The position numbers and the translations under genes were made by a program. From Christiangramia echinicola DSM 19838 (GTDB taxonomy: Bacteria; Bacteroidota; Bacteroidia; Flavobacteriales; Flavobacteriaceae), in the NCBI RefSeq assembly GCF_000423065.1, contig NZ_AUHG01000017.1:1-64000 (forward strand): a stretch of 64,000 nucleotides of DNA. Reading direction: 5' to 3'. The notes below the pieces were generated by a model. It did no database searches. It had not been told where the DNA came from and saw only the letters and a program-made list of their open reading frames with translations. This document shows positions 14,956 through 23,931 of this stretch, piece after piece. The first letter of the stretch is position 1. The number at the start of each line of letters is the position of its first letter.

Positions 14956-16258
14956 TGCTTACCGCTTCTTTATAAGTTTTCAAGGCTCTTTCACGTGCTT
15001 CCTTATGATCTACCATTTTTTCTGGATACTTGTCTGAGCCATATTCCGGAACCCATTCCTTTATATACGCTTCGTTTTTATCGAATTTATCTATCTGTGT
15101 CGTAGGATTGAAGATCCTGAAATAAGGTGCAGCATCCACGCCACTGCCGGCAACCCATTGCCAGTTACCTACGTTTGAAGACATTTCATAATCCAGCAGT
15201 TTTTCAGCAAAATAAGCTTCTCCCCACCTCCAGTCTATGAGTAAGTGTTTACAAAGAAATGAGCCTACCAGCATTCTAACCCGGTTATGCATAAATCCAG
15301 ATTCATTTAATTCTCGCATTCCTGCATCTACAAGAGGGTAACCTGTTTTTCCCTGTTTCCATAATTCAAATTCATCCTCATTATTTCTCCAGTTGATCCG
15401 GTCATATTTTTTCTTGAAAGCTTCTGTAACTGTATTAGGAAAATGATATAAGATCTGCATAAAGAATTCTCTCCAAACAAGTTCATCAAGAAAAGTTTTG
15501 TTCCTTTCCTTATCTGCATCCCTAACCATTTGTCTTACGCTTACCGTACCAAACCTAAGATGCGGGCCTAACCTTGAGGTGCCATTTTCAGCAGGATAAT
15601 CTCGTTTGTCTTTATAATCTTTTATGAGACCGGGAGTAACCTTAAAATCAGGAACTTTTAATGAAGATTTCTTGAATCTCATATCACTTAGACTCAAATT
15701 TGGTAACCTGGTATTTTTTATAAGATTATCTAAATACCTGGTTGTATAATGGAATTCAAGATCTGTATTTTTAAATTTATTTCTCCAGAGATTTTTATAA
15801 GGGGTATACACCACATAAGGGTCTCCGTCCTTTTTTACTACTTCGTCTTTTTCGAATATAACCTGATCCTTGAAATCCTGGAATTCAATGTCATTCTTAT
15901 TTAATAATTTTTCAATTTTTTCATCGCGCTCCTTTGCATAAGGTTCATAATCCCTATTTGTAAAGACTTTTTTGATTTCGTGATTGTCGATTAGTTCTTT
16001 AAAGATCTCATCTGGTGTTCCATGAAATATGGCTATTGAGCTATCATGCTTTTTCTGTAGCTGATTACGCATTTCCTGAAGGGTCTCAAAAATGAAGGTT
16101 ACCCTTGCGTCGTCTTCAGGTAACTTTTCCAGAATTTCTTTATCAAAAATAAAAATTGGCAATACTGGTAGATCTTCCTGTAGGGCTGCTTTAAACCCGG
16201 CATTATCATCTAACCTGAGATCTCTTCTAAACCAGAATATATTTACTTCCTTTCCCAT
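14948..16258 (-). CDS. phrB: Deoxyribodipyrimidine photolyase (class I CPD type)
   Basis: This 436-aa light-dependent DNA repair enzyme reverses pyrimidine dimers using FADH-. The N-terminal antenna domain starts [17 protein letters not shown]. The FAD domain carries the signature run [20 protein letters not shown] together with upstream Trp-rich elements ([16 protein letters not shown]). The start overlaps the stop of the SDR gene by one base. It is the last gene of the SRPBCC-SDR-photolyase group, a typical light-response association in marine bacteria. A DASH cryptochrome is less likely given the length and motifs. Confidence 0.93.
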   Translation of the reverse strand: MGKEVNIFWFRRDLRLDDNAGFKAALQEDLPVLPIFIFDKEILEKLPEDDARVTFIFETLQEMRNQLQKKHDSSIAIFHGTPDEIFKELIDNHEIKKVFTNRDYEPYAKERDEKIEKLLNKNDIEFQDFKDQVIFEKDEVVKKDGDPYVVYTPYKNLWRNKFKNTDLEFHYTTRYLDNLIKNTRLPNLSLSDMRFKKSSLKVPDFKVTPGLIKDYKDKRDYPAENGTSRLGPHLRFGTVSVRQMVRDADKERNKTFLDELVWREFFMQILYHFPNTVTEAFKKKYDRINWRNNEDEFELWKQGKTGYPLVDAGMRELNESGFMHNRVRMLVGSFLCKHLLIDWRWGEAYFAEKLLDYEMSSNVGNWQWVAGSGVDAAPYFRIFNPTTQIDKFDKNEAYIKEWVPEYGSDKYPEKMVDHKEARERALKTYKEAVSTN

Positions 16259-16953
16259 TAATTACTGTTTATGGTAGAAAGACCTCCATCTACTCCTAAT
16301 ACCTGACCTGTGATCCAGCTGCTGTTATCACTTAAAAGAAAGGCAGCCAGATTTGCAATATCTTTAGCTTCACCAACTCTTTTTAAAGGATGCCTGTTAT
16401 TCATTCTTTCTCTCTTATCATCGTTCGATAATAATTTTTCCGCTAGAGGTGTGTCTGTTAAAGATGGTGCTATGACATTAACTCTGAATCCTGGAGCATA
16501 CTCGGCCGCCAGAGATTTGGCAAAACCTTCGATTGCTCCCTTTGCTGCTGCCACATTAGTATGAAAGGGCATTCCAACTTTAACAGCAACAGTGCTAAAA
16601 AACACCAGGCTAGCCTGATCAGATTTTTTCAGTTTATCCAGTAAACCCTGTACAGATCTAACCAAACCGAAAAAATTAAGCTGCATTTCCTTTTCAAAAC
16701 TCTCAGGTTTTATCATTTTAAAAGGTTTCAGGTCGATGCTTCCAGGGCAATATACCAGACCGTCGAGCTGGTCTGGGAGATCCAGCTTGGATATATCATC
16801 TTTTAATACATCAAATTCCAGATGCGTTACTTGATCTGTATCCAGATCACCTTTACTTCTTGAAGCGACGATGATCTTATTATTTTTATTAAGCAGTTCT
16901 GCAATCTGAAATCCAATTCCAGTGGAACCGCCTATCAGTAAGATATTCTTCAT
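16258..16953 (-). CDS. Atypical short-chain dehydrogenase/reductase lacking catalytic Tyr
   Basis: This 231-aa Rossmann protein has the NAD(P) loop GGSTGIG (8-14) and the catalytic-type Ser (S120 in VFFSTVA). The usual YxxxK motif reads VxxxK (V134, K138), and the NNAG motif is replaced by CPGS. The fold is intact and the end (SSWITGQVLGVDGG) is canonical, so the gene is not decayed. Either chemistry differs or the protein binds ligand without classical oxidoreduction. It is coupled to phrB (TAATG) and lies 5 nt downstream of the SRPBCC gene. The substrate is unknown. Confidence 0.85.
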   Translation of the reverse strand: MKNILLIGGSTGIGFQIAELLNKNNKIIVASRSKGDLDTDQVTHLEFDVLKDDISKLDLPDQLDGLVYCPGSIDLKPFKMIKPESFEKEMQLNFFGLVRSVQGLLDKLKKSDQASLVFFSTVAVKVGMPFHTNVAAAKGAIEGFAKSLAAEYAPGFRVNVIAPSLTDTPLAEKLLSNDDKRERMNNRHPLKRVGEAKDIANLAAFLLSDNSSWITGQVLGVDGGLSTINSN

Positions 16954-16958
16954 GATAT

Positions 16959-17468
16959 TTAGTTTAAGATATCCTGTTTTAAAGTTTCGTTCTTTTCGGG
17001 ATTACCCTTATAATCTCCAAAAAGCGCTATTAGCTTTTCTTTTCGGTAATCGAAAATTTCCTTTAGTTTAGGTCTTACCAGCACAGGATGTGTAAGCTGG
17101 CCCAGAATTCCGAAAGGCAATTTATAATCTATAATATCTTCCATCTCCACTCCGCCATCTATTGGTTTAATAAAATGTTTGTGATGCCATAGAGCATAAG
17201 GGCCAAAACGTTGTTCATCTACAAAGTATTCACCTTCTCGCACATGAGTTATTTCAGTAACCCATTTCGTTTTAATCCCGGCGACAGGAGTAACTATATA
17301 TTGTATGATCTGTCCCGGAAACATTGGTCTATCTCCTCCAGAAAGTATTTCGAATCCCATATAATCTGGAGTTATCGTTTTTAAGTTTCGGGGATCTGAG
17401 AGAAATTTCCAGGCTTCCTCTGGACTTATGGGTAACTTTTGAACGCTTCGCAGGGTATAAATTTTCAT
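16959..17468 (-). CDS. SRPBCC-fold (START-like) protein
   Basis: This 169-aa soluble protein matches the SRPBCC/polyketide-cyclase-like family. The start LRSVQKLPISPEEAWKFLSDPRNL is the typical first strand and helix, and VEMEDIIDYKLPFG is the typical late strand. Such proteins bind hydrophobic ligands in a deep cavity. It is the first gene of the leftward trio with SDR and photolyase. This grouping suggests a light- or oxidative-stress function, but the ligand cannot be deduced. Confidence 0.82.
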   Translation of the reverse strand: MKIYTLRSVQKLPISPEEAWKFLSDPRNLKTITPDYMGFEILSGGDRPMFPGQIIQYIVTPVAGIKTKWVTEITHVREGEYFVDEQRFGPYALWHHKHFIKPIDGGVEMEDIIDYKLPFGILGQLTHPVLVRPKLKEIFDYRKEKLIALFGDYKGNPEKNETLKQDILN

Positions 17469-17620
17469 TTAGCTAATTTCAAGTAAAAATAGGATAGCTT
17501 TTGTTTAAAATAAAATTTAATTAGTTAAACAAAAATTAAAACCTTTGGATGAAATTCAATTTGACTTGCTCATTTAGCTATGCTTCTTCCTATATTTACC
17601 TTGAATTAAACTACTAAAAC

Positions 17621-18469
17621 ATGAAAAAACTATTAGCAATTGCAGTAATCTATTTCCTTACCTTTTCGGTAAATGCACAAATTGAAACCCCTCAACCCAG
17701 TCCTCTCGGAAAGATCGAACAAAAGGTTGGCCTAACCGATGTAAGTGTTGAATATTCCAGGCCTGGAATGCGTGGAAGAACTATCTTCGGTGATCTTGTT
17801 CCTTTTGGAGAAGTCTGGAGAACCGGGGCCAATGCCAATACTAAGATCACATTTAGTGACGATGTTAAGATAAATGGAAAGGAACTTAAAAAAGGATCTT
17901 ATGGTATCTACACCGTGCCTAATGAAGGTTCCTGGGAAGTAATGTTCTATGCTGATACTAATAACTGGGGTGTACCTCAAGAATGGGATGATAGTAAAGT
18001 TGCTTTAAAAGCTACTGCCGAAACTATGGAGATGCCTATGAAGATGGAGACATTCACTATAGTTATAGATGATCTTAAAAATAATTCAGCAACACTAAAT
18101 TTCATCTGGGAAAATACGATTGCAATGTTGAACATCGAAGTGCCTGCAGATGAAAAAGCTATGGCTAGTATAGAAAGAGTGATGAATGGTCCTTCTGCGA
18201 ACGACTATTTCTCTGCAGCAACGTTCTATCATGAAGCTGGAAAAGATCTTGAAAAAGCTCATAAATGGGTAACCAAAGCAACAGAAATGGCTGGTGACCA
18301 GGCATTCTGGATGCTGAGAAGAAAGTCTTTGATAGAAGCAGATATGGGTAAAAAGGAGCAGGCTATCGCTACTGCTAAGAGATCATTGGCATCTGCTGAA
18401 AAGGCGAAAAATGCTGATTATGTAAAAATGAATAAAGAGTCTATTGCAGAATGGGGAGGAAGTAAATAA
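17621..18469 (+). CDS. Secreted DUF2911 domain protein
   Basis: This 282-aa protein has a signal peptide (MKKLLAIAVIYFLTFSVNAQ). A DUF2911 domain follows (residues about 28-180), recognisable by SVEYSRPGMRGR, PFGEVWRTGANANT and KGSYGIYTVP. The C-terminal 90 residues are helical and TPR-like (AATFYHEAG, then KWVTKATEMA). The function of DUF2911 is not established; the family is frequent and probably periplasmic in Bacteroidota. It is monocistronic, divergent from the SRPBCC gene and followed by a hairpin-rich repeat. Confidence 0.88.
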   Translation: MKKLLAIAVIYFLTFSVNAQIETPQPSPLGKIEQKVGLTDVSVEYSRPGMRGRTIFGDLVPFGEVWRTGANANTKITFSDDVKINGKELKKGSYGIYTVPNEGSWEVMFYADTNNWGVPQEWDDSKVALKATAETMEMPMKMETFTIVIDDLKNNSATLNFIWENTIAMLNIEVPADEKAMASIERVMNGPSANDYFSAATFYHEAGKDLEKAHKWVTKATEMAGDQAFWMLRRKSLIEADMGKKEQAIATAKRSLASAEKAKNADYVKMNKESIAEWGGSK

Positions 18470-18494
18470 TTTTCTACCAAATTAAAAAATAAAG

Positions 18495-18583
18495 GTTTTC
18501 TGAATCATCCGTCATCCTGAACTTATTTCAGGATCTAATAGAAGCTGAATCAAGTTCAGCTTGGCGAAACTGGTGCAGAAAAC
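18495..18583. repeat. Cruciform-type element with two inner hairpins
   Basis: The outer arms GTTTTCTG (18495-18502) and CAGAAAAC (18576-18583) are exact reverse complements. They enclose ATCCTGAA/TTCAGGAT (18514-18521 with 18527-18534) and AAGCTGAA/TTCAGCTT (18542-18549 with 18555-18562), each an 8-bp stem with a 5-nt loop. It sits between two convergent genes. The TCCTGAA...TTCAGGA core looks like an interspersed REP-type repeat. Only one copy is visible in this window. Confidence 0.6.
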
Positions 18584-18589
18584 TTTTTT

Positions 18590-19564
18590 CTATTTATAAT
18601 AAAGACCAATTTCATTCCTGATCTTATCTAAAAGTCTCATCAAATCCAGGGTCTTTTCAAAATTCCAAATATCACTTTCAATTTTACCGCTCTGAAGCAT
18701 TTTAGTAACATGGTCTGCTTCAAAATAGTAACCACTTTTATCCACTTGAAATTCTAAAGTTTCTTCTTTCTCTTTAGTAATTATAGTCACAGAGGTTGGT
18801 TCATGGAATCTGGTATTTAGAATGATCCTGCCTTTTTCCATATCAATCTCAGTGATCGTGGGGGTTTTTTCCATAAAGGTTGAGAAAAGATCTGCCGCAA
18901 CATCTTCAGCATATTCAAATTTAACCTTGCAAGAAGAATCTATACCAGTTTCAGAAAACTCTGCATTTGCATTTACTTTCAACGGGTTTCCTAAAATACT
19001 GTAAGCTATAAAAACCGGATAAATTCCTATATCTAAGAGACTGCCGCCACCAAGGGTTTTATTGAAAAGTCTTTTTGTTTTATCAAATTTTGCCGGGAAT
19101 CCAAAATCAGCTTTTAATGATTTTACTTTTCCCATTTCTCCTGAATTTATTTTTTCTAATACAAATTGGAAATGTGGCAGGAACATCGTCCAGAGTGCTT
19201 CCATTAAAAAAACACCCTTCTCCCTAGAGATTTTGACCATTGCCTCGGCCTCTTCCAAATTCATGGCAAAAGGTTTTTCACATAAAACAGCTTTGCCATT
19301 CTTTATGCAAGCTATAGTGAGGTCATGATGAAATACATGCGGAGTAGCAATATAGATCACATCAACATTGGAATCCTGCATTAAATCTTCATAAGTTCCA
19401 TAAGCAACCTGTGCATTATGCTTATTGGAGAAAGAGATGGCATTGTCTTTATTTCTGCTGGCCACAGCGTACAGTTCTGCATTTTCAACAGGGGCAAGGC
19501 CTTCGGCAAATTTATTTGCGATCTTACCAAGTCCTATGATTCCCCATTTGATACTCTGTTTCAT
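18590..19564 (-). CDS. Gfo/Idh/MocA-family oxidoreductase
   Basis: This 324-aa NAD(P)-dependent sugar or cyclitol dehydrogenase-like protein has the N-terminal dinucleotide motif GIIGLGKIANKF (residues 8-19) and the conserved CEKPFAMN. The C-terminal alpha/beta domain begins around residue 130 (MEALWTMFLPH), with GGSLLDIGIYPV characteristic of the family. The start overlaps the symporter gene by 4 bp, so it is probably the last gene of the PIG-L/symporter operon. The substrate is likely a sugar or amino sugar taken up or released by its neighbours, which is inference. Confidence 0.9.
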   Translation of the reverse strand: MKQSIKWGIIGLGKIANKFAEGLAPVENAELYAVASRNKDNAISFSNKHNAQVAYGTYEDLMQDSNVDVIYIATPHVFHHDLTIACIKNGKAVLCEKPFAMNLEEAEAMVKISREKGVFLMEALWTMFLPHFQFVLEKINSGEMGKVKSLKADFGFPAKFDKTKRLFNKTLGGGSLLDIGIYPVFIAYSILGNPLKVNANAEFSETGIDSSCKVKFEYAEDVAADLFSTFMEKTPTITEIDMEKGRIILNTRFHEPTSVTIITKEKEETLEFQVDKSGYYFEADHVTKMLQSGKIESDIWNFEKTLDLMRLLDKIRNEIGLYYK

Positions 19565-21261
19565 GTTGTTTTCAGTTCAGAATTATTAGAAATTAATTGA
19601 ATTATAAATGCAATTGCAATGACCAGTACGCATCCCAGAACATTCAGCCATAAATATGGCATAAGTTCAAGTTCGAAAACCAGGAATATTAAGGCCTGGG
19701 TAATTATAGCAGCGATGAATACCGCATTACTTTTTACCGGTTTTATAAAGAATGCCAGTAAGAAGATTCCAAGTACATTACCGTAAAAGAGGCTTCCAAT
19801 GATATTAACCAGCTGAATTAGATTGTCAAAAAGATCGGCAAGGCTGGCAAAGGCTATGGCGATTATTCCCCACATTAAAGTGAACCATTTGGATGCTGCC
19901 AGGTAATGTTCCTCACTTTTTGCTTCTTTATGATTTCTGCGATAAAGATCGATCACTGTAGTAGATGCCAGAGCATTCAGCTCTGAAGCAGTAGAAGACA
20001 TGGCTGCTGAAAGTATTACAGCCAGTAAAAGTCCAATAAACCCTCTTGGCAGGTTATTCAGGATAAAATGTATAAAAACATAATCTTTATCATTGCTTTC
20101 TGCATCTTCGTCTGAAGCGTCTATAAATGTTCTTGCCTCCTCCCGAACTTCATTTTGTTCTTTTTCGAGCTGCACATATTCTTTTTCAAAATCTGCTTTT
20201 TGATCTTCAGTATAATTCGCTCTATTTTCAGAATAGCTTAGACTTAAATTTTGCTTTCTTTCCTGGATCTCATCGTTTTTTAGCATAAGATCACGATACT
20301 GTTCAGAATAATCTGAATTCAGGACTGTTTCAGTTGCCGCCGGATTGAAATTTAAAGGAGCGGTATTGAATTGATAGAAAACGAACACCATTACCCCAAC
20401 AAGTAGTATAAAGAATTGTAATGGCACTTTTAATAAACCATTAAAGATCATTCCCATCTGACTTTCCCTAACCGTTCCTCCGGAAAGATATCTTTGCACC
20501 TGACTTTGATCTGTACCAAAATATGAAAGAGCTAAGAAGCTACCTCCAATAAGTCCGCTCCAAAGGGTGTAGCGATTTTCTAAATCAAAGGAATAGTCAA
20601 GAATATCCATTTTTCCTCCTGTCCCGGCAATTTCTAATGCATTGGTAAAACTCACCGATTCTGGCAAATAACTTAGAATTATAAAAAATGCTACTACCAT
20701 TCCCGTTAAAATAACGGCCATTTGCTGTTTATGAGTAACGCTCACTGCCTTTGTTCCTCCAGAAACCGTGTAGATGATCACCAATACACCAATGATCATG
20801 GTTAGATACGTAAGATTCCAGCCAAGTACTGCAGATAAGACGATGGCAGGAGCAAAAATCGTGATACCTGCAGCCAGACCTCTTTGAACTAAAAATAATA
20901 TAGCAGTAAGAGTCCTGGTCTTACGGTCAAATCTGGATTCCAGATATTCATAAGCTGTATAAACCTTTAAACGGTGATAGATCGGAATAAATACCATGCA
21001 GATAATTACCATAGCTATAGGCAGTCCGAAGTAAAACTGGACAAAACCCATTCCGTCATGAAATGCCTGTCCCGGCGTGGATAAAAAAGTGATCGCACTA
21101 GCCTGGGTTGCCATAACAGATAAACCAATGGTCCACCATTTGGCATTTTTACCTCCACCTATATAATCTTCAACATTTTTACTTCCGCGTGATTTATAAA
21201 CTCCGTACCATACGATGAAAGCAATGGTTCCGGTAAGAATGATCCAATCTATTAACTGCAT
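19561..21261 (-). CDS. Sodium:solute symporter (SSS family)
   Basis: This 566-aa inner-membrane protein has about 13 transmembrane helices. It begins IDWIILTGTIAFIVWYGVYK and has the family segment GGKNAKWWTIGLSVMATQASAITFLSTPG. A long hydrophilic insert at residues about 300-390 is rich in Glu, Gln and Lys (EKEYVQLEKEQNEVREEA) and predicted coiled coil; this is unusual between transmembrane segments. It would import a solute with Na+. It lies between a 35-aa membrane peptide gene 1 nt upstream and a Gfo/Idh gene that overlaps by 4 bp. The solute is unknown, possibly a sugar released by the PIG-L deacetylase pathway. Confidence 0.9.
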   Translation of the reverse strand: MQLIDWIILTGTIAFIVWYGVYKSRGSKNVEDYIGGGKNAKWWTIGLSVMATQASAITFLSTPGQAFHDGMGFVQFYFGLPIAMVIICMVFIPIYHRLKVYTAYEYLESRFDRKTRTLTAILFLVQRGLAAGITIFAPAIVLSAVLGWNLTYLTMIIGVLVIIYTVSGGTKAVSVTHKQQMAVILTGMVVAFFIILSYLPESVSFTNALEIAGTGGKMDILDYSFDLENRYTLWSGLIGGSFLALSYFGTDQSQVQRYLSGGTVRESQMGMIFNGLLKVPLQFFILLVGVMVFVFYQFNTAPLNFNPAATETVLNSDYSEQYRDLMLKNDEIQERKQNLSLSYSENRANYTEDQKADFEKEYVQLEKEQNEVREEARTFIDASDEDAESNDKDYVFIHFILNNLPRGFIGLLLAVILSAAMSSTASELNALASTTVIDLYRRNHKEAKSEEHYLAASKWFTLMWGIIAIAFASLADLFDNLIQLVNIIGSLFYGNVLGIFLLAFFIKPVKSNAVFIAAIITQALIFLVFELELMPYLWLNVLGCVLVIAIAFIIQLISNNSELKTT

Positions 21262-21262
21262 A

Positions 21263-21370
21263 TCAGGCGAAATAATTCATAATTAAATAAAACGCCAGTA
21301 TATAGATTGCGTTTGCGATAAGTACAAGGGTATAGCTTTTTTTCCAGTAGTAGGATTCCGGTTTTTCCAT
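21263..21370 (-). CDS. Small single-span membrane protein (35 aa) upstream of the symporter
   Basis: An uninterrupted 35-codon frame begins MEKPESYYWKKSYTLVL and continues as one hydrophobic span (residues about 13-33) to a TGA that sits 1 nt before the symporter ATG. Its ATG overlaps the stop of the PIG-L gene (TAATG). This tight packing on both sides, plus the charged N-terminus and single span, argues for a real gene, perhaps an accessory subunit of the SSS transporter, as small subunits are known for some symporters. No family name can be given. Confidence 0.7.
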   Translation of the reverse strand: MEKPESYYWKKSYTLVLIANAIYILAFYLIMNYFA

Positions 21371-23859
21371 TATTTACCTATTGAAATTAAATTTGCAAAA
21401 AGTCTGAAGGCTCCTGGAACCGCTTCAGGAAATTGCCTGAAAAAGCTAATTCCCGTATAGATATAGTGTCCTTTTCCGTATTCAGCTACAAGTAAACTTC
21501 CATTTTTAGGTGATTCTCCCTGATCATGCATGCTAAGAATAGGAGTGAAGTTCTCGTCCCAGGTACCGGGAAAATATAAACCTCTTTCCTGAACCCAGCC
21601 CTTGAAATCATTGCCCGTAAGTTTATTTGGGGTGTTTAGAATGGCATGCTCTGGTGCAAGAAAAGTAACTTCCGCATTTTCATCGGTTACCCTGTCTCTG
21701 GAAAGACTTAAATTAAAGGGAGATATATTATTCACCACCAGGCCTCGATTTGTATTATACTGTACGATCATGGTTCCGCCTTGTTTCACATAATCATGTA
21801 AAATATCCTGTTTATACTTCAATTCATCCTGAATATTTAAAGCTCTTATGCCTAAAACCACCGCATCATATTTATTTAGTAATCCAGGAGTAATGGCAGA
21901 TGGCGAAATCCTGGTAACCGTATAACCAATTTGCACCAGGCTTTCCGGGACAGCATCTCCTGCACCTTCGATATAGGCAATATTCTGACCCTTTTTCTTA
22001 ATATCCAGTTTTACCAGTTTTAGCGAAGCAGGTCTAATGAGGTTTTGATCGGGGATATGATCGTAATTAATTTCAATTAAATGCTGATCATAAACTTTTC
22101 CATTTATGGTTGCTTTTGGTTCCAGCCTGGTTTCATTTTGTCCTTCTGGAGGAGTGATTTTAAATTTCAGATTTTCAGAACCTCCAGATTGTGCAATAGA
22201 AAAATTGGTTTTTATTGGTTCTACTTTCCAGCCAGCTCCTACATTTAAATTTAAGTCTCCGGTTAAATCAGCTCTCTTTGAAGTAACCAGGATCGAAATT
22301 TCTTTTGGTTCAACCGTGTTGAAAATAAGTACATCTTCTTCGAATTTAAGGTCTACAGGCGGTACGATCTCAAAATTCTTATAAGTTTCACCATAAACAT
22401 TGTCGTTGAATTTATAAACCACTGGTTTCTCGAAGCTAATATTTACATCTTTAATAGATAACTTAAAGGTGGCCTTAGTGTTTAGGGGTGTTTCTGGGAG
22501 TCCTCTTAATTTCTGCTCCTTTACAGTATACATTCCCATGCTGCCAGTTTCTTCCAACCAGTAAGGTGTAGTGTAATTTGCAGTTTCGGGAATCTTAAAG
22601 GTCATTTTGTTATCCCAGCCTTTATTATTCTGAAGAACTACGCCAGGGTTAAGAATAGAATTATTTGGAGTTAATTCAATAGAGTTTAATACGATGTTTT
22701 CATCACTTCTATTGATAGCTTCCAGTTCTACTTTTAATTCTTCGGAAGGAGTGATGGCTGGTTTCTCAGCTACAGCTTCCAGGTATAATCCTGAACACGC
22801 ATAGATAATATCCTTGATCTGCTCTATCTTAATTTCTTTCCAGTGTTCATCTTTCAGATCTTGAATCAATTCATATGCTTTCATTAATTCTGAAAGACTC
22901 TTTGAAGGATTGGCGAAATCGAAGTTTTTCTCAACCTGGGACAGGATCCTTTCTATTTCTTCTCCACCCTTAACTCTATTCCAGCTGGTGTCTATACCTT
23001 CAAAAACACCAAATTCTTTAGAAGGCAGATCCCCTTTTAATAATTCCAGGTATTCCATTTGTTCTCCTCTGCTACCGGTGCTGCCAAATCCCTGGGAACG
23101 ATGCTGACTTCTGCTGATCGAAGCTATTTCTGTATTAGAAATACCTCTCAATGGGAAATAGGTTCCCGTATCGAAGTTGATGAAATTTGATTTATCGGCA
23201 GATTCGAATGCTTCATCACCTCCATAGAACCATGGCGAAGTATTAAAGAATAACCTCTTAGGTTGATAAGGAGATAAATATTCCAGTTGATCTTCATATG
23301 CATTCCTAGAGCCGGCAAGATCAAACGCTTCTACACTTAAAATAGCGGAAGAAGTATGATGACCATGAGTGCTGCCGGGAGTTCTGTGATCAAATCGATT
23401 GATTATGACGTCTGGCCTGAATTTTCTTATGATCCAAACCACGTCACTTAAAACTTCATCCTTATTCCAGATCTCTAAGGTTTCTGATGGAGCTTTAGAA
23501 TATCCAAAATCGTTAGCGCGGGTAAAGAATTGCTGTCCGCCATCTATTCGTCTTGCGGCTAGTAGTTCCTGGGTTCTAATTAAACCTAGTTGTTCTCTAA
23601 GTTCTGGACCAATCAAGTTTTGACCGCCATCGCCTCGAGTGAGAGATAGATACGCCGTACGCGCATTCTTTTCATTGGAGAAATAGGATATTAATCTAGT
23701 ATTCTCATCATCGGGATGTGCAGCTATATATAGAACTGAACCGAGGAAGTTCAGTTTCTTGATTTGGTTATATATCTCTGAAGAACTCCATTTTTCAGGA
23801 GCCTGGGCTTTACTGAAAGAAAAGCTAAAAAGAAAAAGAGCAAAAACTAGTTTCCGCAT
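21370..23859 (-). CDS. Secreted PIG-L family deacetylase with large C-terminal extension
   Basis: The 829-aa form starts at ATG 23859 (MRKLVFALFLFSFSFSKAQ, a signal peptide); an upstream in-frame ATG is discounted because a -7 element lies at 23877-23884. The N-terminal LmbE/PIG-L domain shows the zinc motif AAHPDDE and the later HGHH cluster (STHGHHTSS), consistent with N-acetyl-sugar deacetylation in the periplasm. Residues about 350-650 look like beta-sandwich domains. The C-terminal 180 residues resemble a glutamine-amidotransferase-like fold (YDAVVLGIRALN, then GGTMIVQYNTN). It is probably the first gene of the operon that includes the 35-aa peptide, the symporter and the Gfo/Idh enzyme. 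Confidence 0.9.
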   Translation of the reverse strand: MRKLVFALFLFSFSFSKAQAPEKWSSSEIYNQIKKLNFLGSVLYIAAHPDDENTRLISYFSNEKNARTAYLSLTRGDGGQNLIGPELREQLGLIRTQELLAARRIDGGQQFFTRANDFGYSKAPSETLEIWNKDEVLSDVVWIIRKFRPDVIINRFDHRTPGSTHGHHTSSAILSVEAFDLAGSRNAYEDQLEYLSPYQPKRLFFNTSPWFYGGDEAFESADKSNFINFDTGTYFPLRGISNTEIASISRSQHRSQGFGSTGSRGEQMEYLELLKGDLPSKEFGVFEGIDTSWNRVKGGEEIERILSQVEKNFDFANPSKSLSELMKAYELIQDLKDEHWKEIKIEQIKDIIYACSGLYLEAVAEKPAITPSEELKVELEAINRSDENIVLNSIELTPNNSILNPGVVLQNNKGWDNKMTFKIPETANYTTPYWLEETGSMGMYTVKEQKLRGLPETPLNTKATFKLSIKDVNISFEKPVVYKFNDNVYGETYKNFEIVPPVDLKFEEDVLIFNTVEPKEISILVTSKRADLTGDLNLNVGAGWKVEPIKTNFSIAQSGGSENLKFKITPPEGQNETRLEPKATINGKVYDQHLIEINYDHIPDQNLIRPASLKLVKLDIKKKGQNIAYIEGAGDAVPESLVQIGYTVTRISPSAITPGLLNKYDAVVLGIRALNIQDELKYKQDILHDYVKQGGTMIVQYNTNRGLVVNNISPFNLSLSRDRVTDENAEVTFLAPEHAILNTPNKLTGNDFKGWVQERGLYFPGTWDENFTPILSMHDQGESPKNGSLLVAEYGKGHYIYTGISFFRQFPEAVPGAFRLFANLISIGK

Positions 23860-23876
23860 TAGATAAAGGATTTTAC

Positions 23877-23884
23877 CAAATATA
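23877..23884 (-). promoter_or_regulatory. -7 promoter element for the PIG-L operon
   Basis: The top strand CAAATATA is TATATTTG on the coding strand, an exact TAnnTTTG match 18 nt upstream of the ATG at 23859. It supports the shorter start of the deacetylase. Confidence 0.65.
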
Positions 23885-23931
23885 AAAACTTTCAATTCCT
23901 TAATCTGATAAATTTCCTGTTCTTTTATAGA

